DNA of 64,000 nt from Taudactylus pleione (lineage: Eukaryota > Chordata > Amphibia > Anura > Myobatrachidae), in NCBI GenBank assembly GCA_031769625.1, contig JAUIMM010001586.1:658501-722500 (forward strand), in the 5' to 3' direction. This document shows positions 10,268 through 19,578 of this stretch, one piece after another. The notes beneath the pieces are model-generated. The model ran no database searches and had not been told where the DNA came from. It saw only the letters and a program-made list of their open reading frames with translations. Within the stretch, counting starts at the first letter, position 1. Each line of letters opens with the position of its first letter. A program made the translations under genes and the position numbers.

Positions 10268-10861
10268 GGGCCTGATTCAGAGCCGGACGCTATTTGCGGA
10301 CGGTCGTTCTGAAAAAGGGGCCGGATATTTAAATTAAGCGCTCGCTCTTTGCGGTCTGTTGACGCCTCTATGCCTGAACGAGCGAACGAAACATGCGCTC
10401 GCTATTTTGTAAAGACGTTCCTTGGCCGCTCGCATCATACGTCATCTCCGCTATTAGATTAATTGAGTACATCGAAAGGCGTATGAACTGCTCGCTATTC
10501 TTGTGGTAGCATTTTCCTACCGCAATCATGCGAGCAGTTCAGGCTAAAAGACAACCAAGTGACGTGGTCGATGACTCTACTTTGTTAATTATGCACACCC
10601 TTAAAACGCCTGTTTTGACCGTTTGGCACGCCTGCGTTCGGATCTCCACTTCCCGTTTTCAAGTACCTTCCCCTGTTACCACCCACAAATGCCTCATCCT
10701 GTCACTCAAATTAGCAGGCATTCGCAATTTTCCGAGCACACGATTTCCGACCGCACTGACTGGTTGGCGCATGCGCATTACAACCCATACGGATGCGCAG
10801 ATGTGCGAACATCGCTCGGAATGAACGAGCGGCCACTTACGAGAGGCTCTGAATCAGGCCC
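10268..10861. mobile_element. MITE, GGGCCTGATTCAGAGCC family, ACA duplication
   Basis: Ends GGGCCTGATTCAGAGCC and GGCTCTGAATCAGGCCC are perfectly inverted. ACA flanks both sides (10265-10267, 10862-10864). The interior aligns by eye with the MITE at 4851-5426, including the central TTGTGGTAG...CTACCGCAA hairpin. Confidence 0.85.
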
Positions 10862-11065
10862 ACAATTCGTACTAAACAGGCCCATTGTCCGCCATAGAAA
10901 AAACAAACACATACACATTGTCCACCAAAGGAAAAATTAATTGTCCCCACAGGATAAAAAAATAAAACATATATACTTATTGCCCCCACAGTAAAAAAAA
11001 TTAAAAATACATTTATTGTCTCCGCAGAAAAAAAGACAAACATACATTAATTCTTTGTCCCCCAC

Positions 11066-11507
11066 CCCTCCCAGAAAACTGAGTGATCTCATCTGCAGGT
11101 AAAGTTGCAGGAGGAGCTCCATAGTGACCCATAGAATCAGTGACTGGTCATCTGGTCCCTCACTTGCCTTCAGCTCACCATGGCACCGGCACGCGGCAGC
11201 AGCCTCAGTAATACGACACTTGCTGCATCTGCAGTGTGCGCGGGCTGGACAGCGTGTGGCAGTGTGACCTATGACATCATGCCGCCGCCTATAGATCACG
11301 CACAGCCCGCGTCTGCTACACAGAAGAGCCCAGGGCTGCCCAGGCCAGGAATTGTATAAGGGCATGCTTAGCCATGATGCCTGCAATGTGGTTGCGGATT
11401 CTGGAGGACATGGAGGCCTGGGTGTAGCAGTGGTCTAACAGATATGTCCCGACGGACGCACTGCGCACCCTCGAGCTGGCCGTGCTGATTGTATCAAGCA
11501 GTGGCAC
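11066..11507. other. Unrecognised moderately GC-rich DNA
   Basis: No repeat partner in the window and no convincing coding frame. The 149-codon minus-strand open frame overlapping the left side runs into the A-rich minisatellite and lacks any recognisable motif. Confidence 0.3.
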
Positions 11508-11607
11508 CCATCCCTTAATATTTATTGTGACACTCTGGGCCATTAGTGATCACATTATATATCATGCAACGCTCACTAATGGCCCCTGGGTGTAAAAATA
11601 AGTATTA
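11508..11607. repeat. Foldback repeat, GGGCCATTAGTGA family
   Basis: Arms of about 42 bases pair CTTAATATTTATTGTGACAC with GGGTGTAAAAATAAGTATTA, and CTGGGCCATTAGTGA with CTCACTAATGGCCCC. The centre is an AT-rich spacer. Confidence 0.65.
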
Positions 11608-11683
11608 AAGGATGATTATCACTGTCTACCACCTCCCCCCATATTTGAGCAGGCCCCCATCTTCTATACAGTCAGTGCTGCCC

Positions 11684-12332
11684 AGCCATGGCCAGATTAA
11701 TGCTTGTGGGGGCAACTGGGCAACTAAATTCTGGGGCCCCAACGAATAAAATTTCCATGGCCCCCTGCAGCCACTTCTATGCCCCTTCCCTATGGAGAGA
11801 GAGGGAAAAGAGGAAGAGAGAGGGGGGGGGGGGGGAATGAGAAAAGAGAGAGGGTGAGAGAGACTAAGAGAGGAGAGAGACAAAAGGAGGGAGACAGATT
11901 GAGGGAGACTGCGAGTACACACACACTCGCACTCTCATCACCTGCTTGGCTTGTTGCTTCTTCATGATAATGTTTCTCACAGGGGCGGGCATGTCATGGA
12001 ATTAGGCCACGCCCCCTACCCGGACACCTGCGAATCACGGCAATATCTGCCCAGGGGGCGGGGCTTAGCTCATCCTGCAGTCACATTCATCTTGCTGCTT
12101 ATCCTCCGCTGGTCCTGGCTCCTCTCTCCGTGCATATGACGTCTACGCTGGTGCGTCATGAGGTCTCATACATACTTGCACCCCGGAGCCGGCACCTGGC
12201 AGTCTGTCAGCAGCAGCCGGAGTCTCTCTTTAGCCAGCCAGCGCGACTGCATACAGAGCTGGCCACGGGTCCCCTGTTACTCGCCGGGCCCTAGGCGGGT
12301 GCCTTTATTGCCTAACGGGAAATCCGCCTCTG
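11684..12332 (+). mobile_element. Degenerate hAT-like element
   Basis: GGCCAGATTAATGCTTGTGG followed by CAACTAAATTCTGGGGCCCC matches the left end of the hAT at 37071. The right part ends AAATCCGCCTCTG after GGGCCCTAGGCGGG. The pairing of these two ends is inferred and not proved. A polypurine tract and a GC-rich repeat lie inside. Confidence 0.45.
11788..11912. repeat. Polypurine (GA-rich) tract
   Basis: Nearly unbroken G and A over more than 100 bases, including a run of 14 G near 11822. It could adopt triplex (H-DNA) structure. Open frames here are compositional. Confidence 0.8.
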
Positions 12333-12556
12333 GGTAAATGGTGGTGCAGCGGTCAGCGTCAGTGAGTGGATGCTGGGCGCATGCCCCCGGCATCCATTCA
12401 CAGTGACCGCAGCGCTTGGGGGCACGCCCCCAAAGACTGACATAAAGGGAATGTGTCATAAAGACATGCCCCCTTTTCCTTGACCATGGCTCTTTTCGGA
12501 TGCACGCCTTAGGCACGCGCAGAAGTGCCCTTTCTCTAGGTCCGGCACCGGATCTA
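12333..12556. other. Spacer without recognised features
   Basis: Contains a GGATGCTGGGCGCATGCC / GGCATCCATTC pairing that hints at another small foldback. No gene is seen. Confidence 0.3.
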
Positions 12557-13070
12557 GGGCCTGATTCAGACCCGGTCACAATCGCTGTGCGCTTGCAAGC
12601 GGCCTGATGTTTAGGCATTGCGCATGCATCACATCCAGCGTGCGCGAGCCCCGCTGAGCAACTGAAGTTCAGTTGCTACGGGGCTCGCAACAAGACCTGG
12701 GTGGCTGTCGATGGTGAGTGACAGCTCGCCCCGTTTTGTGGGCGGTTAGGGGGGGTGGCTGGATAAACGAAGGCATTTCCTTAGGAACGACTGGCATTTG
12801 TAGGGAGGCCTTACTGACATCACTACTGATGTCAGTAGTGGACTTCCTGCTCTATTAGAGCAGGAAGTCCACTCGGCCTTGTGGCAGCCTAGACCCTACC
12901 GTAGGGTCTCGTCGCAAGGCCGATGGTCACGATTATTGCGATTGTCTCCTGGCCGCTCGCACAAGCTGTGGGTGGTCTCCCACAGCTTTGCGAGCGTCTG
13001 GAGAACAAAAAAAAAACGCCCACAATCCCAGCGTGTGGGCAGCAGCAGCGAGCGGGTCTGAATCAGGCCC
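12557..13070 (+). mobile_element. Serial-hairpin element, diverged member B
   Basis: Ends GGGCCTGATTCAGACCC and GGGTCTGAATCAGGCCC are perfectly inverted. Internal hairpins include 12812-12837 and 12837-12873 (a 37-base stem-loop with no mismatch in the stem), plus a CTGTGGG...CCCACAG hairpin near 12965. The order of hairpins matches copies A and C. Arm sequences differ in a paired way from those copies. Confidence 0.8.
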
Positions 13071-13084
13071 TTAGAGTGAACATG

Positions 13085-13570
13085 GGGCCTGATTCAGATC
13101 CGCTCGCGAGCAGGTCGATGTTTGGCCACTGCGCATGCGCGAGACCCGGCTAGCGACGGGCCCTCCATCGCTCCAGGTCTTGCACCAAAAGGGGGCGGCT
13201 GTCAATTTTGATCGACAGCTCGCACTGTTTTGGAGGCGGGCAGGGGGGGTGGCTGGCCAAACGGAGGCGTTCCCGACGGAATGCCTGTTCTTTGGGGGCG
13301 GCCCCACTGACATCACGAGTGATGTCAGTGGTGAGCTTCCGGCTCTATTAAGAGCCAGATGCTCACTGGAGCTTACGGGAATGAGACCCTACCGCAAGGG
13401 TTTCGTCGCAAGCCCCGATGGTCGAGACCATCGCGACCATCATCTGGCGGCTCGCAATAGCTGTGGGTGGTCACCCACAGCTATGCGAGCGGCCAGGAGG
13501 CCGCACAAAAAAAGAATGCCCTGATTCAGAGCGAGCGCTCTTTCAGAGCAACCGGCTCTGAATCAGGGCC
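13085..13570 (+). mobile_element. Serial-hairpin element, diverged member D
   Basis: Runs from GGGCCTGATTCAGATCC to GGCTCTGAATCAGGGCC. Recognisable hairpins include the CTGACATCA palindrome (13304-13331), the GATGGTCGAGACCATCGCGA region near 13418, the CTGTGGGTGGTCACCCACAG hairpin near 13461 and a terminal CTGATTCAGAGC hairpin. It sits only 14 bp from member B, in the same orientation. Confidence 0.8.
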
Positions 13571-13664
13571 ACTATCTATGGTGTCCAACCATGTTAGTGA
13601 GTATTAGTGAATCACCAAAATGTCACGCCAGTGAATTTATGTAAATATGAATGTCCCTTTTGTA
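13571..13664. other. Left flank of the triplication
   Basis: Unique sequence ending at TTTTGTA just before the first unit. It is not repeated upstream of units 2 and 3, so it marks the original left border. Confidence 0.5.
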
Positions 13665-13689
13665 GTTATATTATATAGCAAGCACCAGT

Positions 13690-14281
13690 ATGACATAGTA
13701 TACAGCATTATGGGCCTTATTCTGAGTCAGACGCAGCAGTGATGTTGGACGCAGTGTAGTAGTGTTTGTTGTCTGAGTTGCACCACACGTACATACTGAA
13801 GGTGTTTGCACAGATATGCAGTACAGATTTGGACACACACAAAGAAGTGCATCAGAAATGTGTTGGCCGTTCCTGTTTGGTTACAGAGTTTTGGCTAATC
13901 AGACGCAGATGTAACGATGGGCGTGTTATTGGAGTGACACAGGAGTGCTGAGGAAAGTGGTTGTGTACAGAGACGCTGAATCGCTCACATTGGAGGCCAT
14001 ACTTATTTGGATGATCTGTCCCTAGCATAGGGCTGGTGCAAGTTTCAATGGTGCGACTGACGTTAGCGTCTGAAGCTGATTGCAGCGTCTGTGCACACTG
14101 ACAGTGGGTGTCTTTGTCCTTGCACATTCAGATGCATGGCTGTACACCAGGGACGAGCTTTGTTGGCATTGGTATTAAGTCGCAGACGCAACTGCATCAA
14201 AAGATGCATGGACGGCCTCTACGGGAGGGAGTATCCCGTTCCCCTCAACAGTCCCCGCCCCCTCAGCAGACCCGCCCCCAT
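13690..14281. other. Unrecognised segment of unit 1
   Basis: Begins near GGGCCTTATTCTGAGTCAGA, reminiscent of the MITE terminus, and contains scattered GACGCAG/CTGCGTC motifs. Short open frames on both strands are preserved in all three units, but only because the units are nearly identical. No domain is recognisable. Confidence 0.4.
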
Positions 14282-14420
14282 TAGGGCTGCTACCAGAATT
14301 TTCCCGGGCTGGTTTTTCATCCCAATCCGCCCCTGCTGTCAGGATCCAGGGAAGGTACGGGCAGGGCCGGCAACAGAAATCTTGGGGCCCGTTACTCAGA
14401 TATCTCTGGGGCTCCCCCTC
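14282..14420. mobile_element. Two abutting hAT-type ends (unit 1)
   Basis: CCCAATCCGCCCCTG near 14323 is a right-facing hAT terminus in complement. CAGGGCCGGCAACAGAAATC at 14364 is a left terminus of a second element. Both are truncated. Equivalent sequences occur at about 21130-21268 and 28065-28203 in the other units. Confidence 0.5.
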
Positions 14421-14593
14421 GACCCCGACCCCTTGCATATGCCAGCAATGACAGCCAGGGCCATGCTGCATTCGGCAGCATGACCCTGCTAACTATATCG
14501 CCCATTGGACCTGCATGCAGGGCCTAGGGAGGATGTCACTGATGATGCATGGGAGCGCGCTTCTTCAGCAACATGACGGGTACACACTAGCAC

Positions 14594-14767
14594 ATATCCA
14601 ACAACCGGCAGCACTCCACGGACTTGAAAGAACCACAATACACAGCCAGGTATAACCGCCGTTTCAGATGTTTGAAAAAAGATGTAGTAAACATCTGAAA
14701 CGTTGGTTATACCTGGCTGTGTATTATGGTTCTTTCAAGTCCGTGGAGTGCTGCCGGCTGTTGGATA
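14594..14767. repeat. Long foldback with about 78-bp arms (unit 1)
   Basis: ATATCCAACAACCGGCAGCA pairs with the complementary arm ending GCCGGCTGTTGGATAT. Arms are nearly perfect and separated by about 16 bases. It abuts the AT-repeat block. Confidence 0.85.
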
Positions 14768-14970
14768 TATATATATATATGATATATATATACATATATA
14801 TATATACATATATATATACATATATCGATAAATCATTATATATATATAGATATATATGTATGTATATGTATATATAGATCTATCTAGATATATATATATA
14901 GATCTACATATACTGTATATATATATATATAGATCTATATACAGTATATATATGGATCTACAGGTATATA
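14768..14970. repeat. AT-rich dinucleotide block (unit 1)
   Basis: TATATA runs broken by GATCTA and CATATA motifs. The length differs among the three units, as expected of slippage. Confidence 0.85.
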
Positions 14971-14972
14971 TA

Positions 14973-16597
14973 CAGTCAGGTCCATAAATATTGGGACATT
15001 GACAGAATTTTCATATTTTGGCCTCTATTCACCACCACAATGGCTTTGAAATGAAACAAACAAGATGTGATTTAACTGCAGACTTTCAGATTTCATTTGA
15101 GGGTAATTACATCCAAATCAGGTGAACGGTGTAGGAATTACAACGGTTTCTATATGTGCCTCCCACTTTTTAAGGGGCCAAAAGTAATGGGACAAACTAA
15201 ACAATCCTAAATCTAACGTTCACTTTTTAATACTTTGTTGCAAATCCTTTGCAGGCAATTACAGCCTGAAGTCTGGAACGCATAGACTTCACCAGACGCT
15301 GGGTTTCATCCCTGGTGATGCTCTTCCAGGCCTCTACTGCAAATGTCTTCAGTTCCTGCTTGTTCTTGGGGCATTTTCCCTTCAGTTTTGTCTTCATCAA
15401 GTGAAATGCATGCTCAATCGGATTCAGGTCAGGGGATTGACTTGGCCATTGCATAACATTCCACTTTTTAGCCTTAAAAAACAATTTGGTTGCTTTTGCA
15501 GTATGCTTCGGGTCATTGTCCATCTGCACTGTGAAGCGCCGTCCAATGAGTTCTGAAGCATTTGACTGAATATGAGCATATAGTATTGCCTGAAACACTT
15601 CAGAATTAATTCTGCTGCTTTTGTCAGCAGTCACATCATCAATAAATACAAGGGAACCAGTTCCATTAGCAGCCATACATGCCCACGCCATGACACTACC
15701 ACCACCATGCTTCACTGATGAGGTGGTATGTTTTGGATCATGAGCAGTTCCTTTCCTTCTCCGTACTCTTCTCTTCCCATCACTCTGGTACAAGTTGATC
15801 TTTATCTCATCTGTCCATAGGATGTTGTTCTAGAACTGTAATGGCTTTTTTAGATTTTGTTTGGCAAACTCTAATCTGGTCTTCCTGTTTTTGTGGCTCA
15901 CCAATGGTTTGCATCTTGTGGTGAACCCTCTATATTCACTCTTGTGAAGTCTTCTCTTGATTGTTGACTTTGACACATATACATCTACCTCCTGGAGAGT
16001 GTTCTTGATTTGGCCAACTGGGAAATAATTCTTCTGTCATCCACCACAGTTGTTTTCCGTGGTCTTCCGGGTCTTTGGTGTTGCTGAGCTCTCCGGTGCG
16101 TTCTTTCTTTTTAAGAATGTTCCAAACAGTTGATTTGGCCACACCTAATGTTTTTGCTATCTCTCTGATGGGTTTGTTTTGATTTTTCAGCCTAATGATG
16201 GCTTGCTTCACTGATAGTGACAGCTCTTTGGATCTCATATTGAGAGTCGACATCAACTGATTCCAAATGCAAATGTCACACCTAGAATCAACTCCAGACC
16301 TTTTACCTGCTTAATTGATAATGAAATAACGAGGGAATAGCCCACACCTGACCATGAAATAGCTTTTGAGTTGATAGTCCCATTACTTTTGGCCCCTTAA
16401 AAAGTGGGAGGCACATATTGAAACCGTTGTAATTCCTACACTGTTCACATGATTTGGATGTAATTACCCTCAAATTAAATCTGAAAGTCTGCAGTTAAAG
16501 CACATCTTGTTTGTTTCATTTCAAAACCATTGTGGTGGTGAATAGAGGCCAAAATCTGAAAATTCTGTCAATGTCCCAATATTTATGGACCTGACTG
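14973..16597 (-). mobile_element. Tc1-like transposon, non-functional (unit 1)
   Basis: The element is about 1625 bp with terminal inverted repeats of about 221 bp (14973-15193 and 16377-16597). The outer end is CAGTCAGGTCCATAAATATT, and TA lies on each side. The transposase lies on the minus strand and is broken. Length, TA duplication, terminus and encoded protein all match vertebrate Tc1 elements. It was present before the triplication, since all three units carry it at the same place. Confidence 0.95.
15227..16256 (-). pseudogene. Tc1 transposase pseudogene (unit 1)
   Basis: The N-terminal part (15936-16256) starts MSTLNMRSKELSLSVKQAII and shows the paired-type helix-turn-helix region (IAKTLGVAKSTVWNIL). 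A one-base loss near 16075 destroys the GRPR linker frame seen in unit 3. The C-terminal part (15227-15793) holds most of the DDE domain: the second Asp in QMDND and the Glu in LNPIEH, 34 residues apart, end at GFATKY. The first Asp sits in WTDE at about 15806-15817, and a TAG stop at 15830-15832 cuts it off from the N-terminus. It would have catalysed cut-and-paste transposition; it cannot make an intact enzyme. Confidence 0.93.
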
Positions 16598-16609
16598 TAT
16601 ATATAAAAG

Positions 16610-17444
16610 AGAAATTGAGCTGCCTATATGTGTACTTAGGGGGCACACTAAAAATTACGTACTAAAAATTAATACTGACTTACCGGACAGACAGTGCACA
16701 ATGGAGGACCAGGGCAGGACGGTGCAGCCCAGCCAGACCCTCTGTGTGCCGGGCGGCGTCGGGTGTGTCAGTGATTAATTGGCTCCTCCTGAGTCCTGTC
16801 CAGGCAGCTGGACTCACTGTTGATCCCGGCGCCCGCTCCTCGGTAGACATCAAAGGAGGCCAGGGTGGAGGGCCTGCGCAGCGTCATGAGAATGATGTCA
16901 TGACGCCGTGCATAACGTGCAAGCATCCGACCTCCGCCGGCGGCGGCCACAGCCCACACACAGTGTATGGGTAAGTAAGAGAGAAGGAGGCCAGGGCCGG
17001 CCGGCGGGGCGATGTAGGAGGAGGGGGGAGATTTTACACAAGCCGTGGACCTGTGGCAGAGAGAGGTCACGTGTTTCGGGGCCTCTCAGAACCTCGGGGC
17101 CCGGCACAGGTGTGCCCCTAGTCCCCCCCTGTTGCCGGGCATGGGTACGGGGCACCTAGCTGTATGCCACTGTGGGAAGAGGAGGGGAGAACACTCACAC
17201 TGAGTGACAACTACACGGGGTTTGCCGCCGGTGATTAAGTGGGCGGGACCTTGGACGGCTGCCGGTTAGGCATGCATCAGAGCCAGACTGTGTAGCAGGA
17301 AAAAATAAATATTCCTGACTACAGCAGCACCAGCAGCTTCACGGAGGGGAAGGGGGCAGAGCCCTGGAATGCCCCTGCTGCCTTGTTGTCTCATTTGACC
17401 ATTTTCAGCTTTTTTTACATATACAGTCTCTCCCTAAGGGCTCT
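16610..17444. other. GC-rich non-coding segment (unit 1)
   Basis: Contains TGACGCCGTGCATAACG, a GGCCGGCCGGCGGGG patch and TATGGGTAAGTAAG, a good splice-donor match. Open frames in several phases carry no recognisable domain. The origin is unknown. It lacks 15 bases near 17070 relative to units 2 and 3. Confidence 0.4.
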
Positions 17445-17905
17445 GGGCCTGATTCAGAGCCAGATGCTCTTACAGAGCGCTCGCTCTGAATCAGGGCATT
17501 TTTTTTTTTTTATGGAGCGGCCTCCTGGCCACTCGCATAGCTGTGGGTGACTTCCCACAAGACCATCGGGCTTGCGACGAGTCCCTTGTGGTAGGGTCTC
17601 ATGGCCGCAAGCCCCAGAGAGCTTCCAGCTCTAATAGAGCCGGAAGCTGTCCCACTGACATCACTGGGGCCTCAATGGGACCTCCCCCAAATGGCAGACA
17701 TTCCTTCGGGAACGCCTCCATTTGGCCGGCCACGCCCTCGGCCCTCCTACCAAACGGGGCGAGCTGTCACTCACCATCGACAGCTCGCCCCCTTTGGTGC
17801 GAGACCCAGAGCGACAGAGCACCCGTCGCTATCCGGGTCTCGCGAATGCGCACGACGGAGCCGACTCCGTCGTTCGCATGCCCAGTGGGCCACCATCGGC
17901 CCACT
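17445..17905 (+). mobile_element. Serial-hairpin element, diverged, right end missing (unit 1)
   Basis: Starts GGGCCTGATTCAGAGCC with a terminal hairpin closing at GAATCAGGGC (about 17498). It continues with hairpins around GCTTCC...GGAAGC, CAAATGG...CCATTTGG and 17757-17790. A deletion relative to units 2 and 3 removes most of one hairpin near 17557. No complementary terminal end is recognisable at the right. Confidence 0.75.
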
Positions 17906-17969
17906 ATTCATTATGTTAATTATCGGGGATTCATCATTGCTCTGGTGTGGAGATTTTCAGATCAGCTGT

Positions 17970-19578
17970 CTACACTAGTGTATGGGGACAGCGGGCCATT
18001 CCAGAAGAGGAAGGTAAGCAGTAGATATCTGTGATACTAGTGTATGGGGAAAGCGGGCCATTCTGGGAGTGGAAGGTAAGCAGGAAATATCTGTGATACT
18101 AATGTATGGGGACAGCGGTCCATTCCGGGAGTGGAAGGTAAGCAGGAAATATCTGTTATAATAATGTATGGGGACAGCTGGCCATTCCAGGAGTGGAAGG
18201 TAAGCAGGAGATATCTGTGATACTAGTGTATGGGGACAGCGGGACATTCCGGGAGTGGAAGGTAAGCTGGTGATATTTGTGATACTAGTGTATGGGGACA
18301 GCCAGCCATTCCAGGAGAGTAAAGTAGGCAGGAGATATCTGTGATACTAGTGTATGGGGACAACGGGCCATTCCGGGAGTGGAAGGATAGCAGAAGATAT
18401 CTGTGATCGTAGTGTATGGGGACAGCGGGCCATTCCGGGAGTGGAAGGTAAAAAGGAAATGTCTGTGATAGTAATGTATGGGGACAGCGGGACATTCCGG
18501 AAGTGGAAGGTAAGCAGGTGATATCTGTGATACTAGTGTATGGGGACAGTGGGCCACTCCAGGAGAGGAAGGTAAGTAGGAGATATCTGTGATACTAGTG
18601 TATGGGGACAGCGGGCCATTCCAGGAGAGGAAGGTAAGCAGGAGATATTGTGATACTAGTGTATGGGGACAGCAGGATATTCCGAGAGGGAGGTAAGCAG
18701 GAGATATCTGTGATACTAGTGTATGGGGATAGCGGGCCATTCCGGGAGTGGAAGTAAGCAGGAGATATATGTGATACTAGTGTATGGGGCCAGTGGGCCA
18801 TTCCGGGAGTGGAAGGTAAGCAGGAGTCATCTGTGAAACTAGTGTATGGCGACAGCAGGCCATTCCACCAGAGGAAGGTAAGCAGGAGATATCTGTGATA
18901 CTAGTGTATGGGGGCAGCGGCCCATTCCGGGAGTGGAAGTAAGCAGGAGATATATGTGATACTAGTGTATGGAGACAGTGGGCCATTCCAGGAGTGGAAG
19001 GTAAGCAGGAGATATCTGTGATACTAGTGTATGGGGAGAGTGGGCCATTCCAGGAGCGGAAGGTAAGCAGGAGACATCTGTGATACTAGTGTATGGGGAC
19101 AGCGGGCCATTCCACCAGAGGAAGGTAAGTAGGAGATATCTGTGATACTAGTGTATGGGGGCAGCGGGCCATTCCGGGAGTGGAAGTAAGCAGGAGATAT
19201 ATGTGATACTAGTGTATGGGGCCAGTGGGCCATTCCGGGAGTGGAAGGTAAGCAGGAGTCATCTGTGAAACTAGTGTATGGCGACAGCAGGCCATTCTAC
19301 CAGAGGAAGGTAAGCAGAAGACATCTGTGATACTAGTGTATGGGGACAGCGGGCCATTCCACCAGAGGAAGGTAAGTAGGAGATATCTGTGATACTAGTG
19401 TATGGGGGCAGCGGGCCATTCCGGGAGTGGAAGTAAGCAGGAGATATATGTGATACTAGTCTATGGCGACAGCGGGCCATTCCGGGAGTGGAAGGTAAGG
19501 AAGAGACATCTGTGATACTAGTGTATGGGGACAGCGGGCCATTACGCCAGATGAAGGTAAGCAGGGGATATCTGTGAT
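17970..19578. repeat. 62-bp satellite array 1
   Basis: About 26 units read ATCTGTGATACTAGTGTATG, then GGGACAGCGGGCCATTCC, then GGGAGTGGAAGGTAAGCAGG. Many carry an AAGGTAAGC core that matches a splice-donor consensus on the plus strand. Because 62 is not divisible by 3, minus-strand frames of 60-151 codons arise that are artefacts. Some units are 61 bp after loss of one base in GGAAGGTAAG. Confidence 0.95.

Larger units (their letters stand above)
9496..10883. mobile_element. Outer MITE carrying two nested insertions
   Basis: GGCCCTGATTCAGCATGGAT at the left and the complement of GGGCCTGTTTAGTACGAATT at the right are imperfect inverted ends, with the host minisatellite resuming on both sides. 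Inside lie the repeat 9801-10148 and the MITE 10268-10861. Without those the element would be about 430 bp. Confidence 0.6.
7985..11065. repeat. Old minisatellite (ATTGTCCGCCACAGG + A-run) broken up by insertions
   Basis: Units of roughly 30-45 bp read ATTGTCCGCCACAGG, then a run of A, then ACATACACA. They are visible at 7988-8016, 8833-8897, 9436-9495 and 10884-11065. Between these islands lie MITEs at 8017-8832, 8898-9435 and 9496-10883. The islands join sensibly if the insertions are removed, which helps define insertion borders. Confidence 0.7.

Noticed and set aside
14091..14483. A 130-codon frame repeated at 20939 and 27874
   Set aside because: It crosses two hAT-type ends and an unrelated segment and has no recognisable domain; near identity of the units explains its preservation.
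18285..18740. Minus-strand frames of 90-151 codons with CPHTLVSQISPAYLPL repeats
   Set aside because: They are the 62-bp satellite read in shifting frames; they start and stop where unit length changes.
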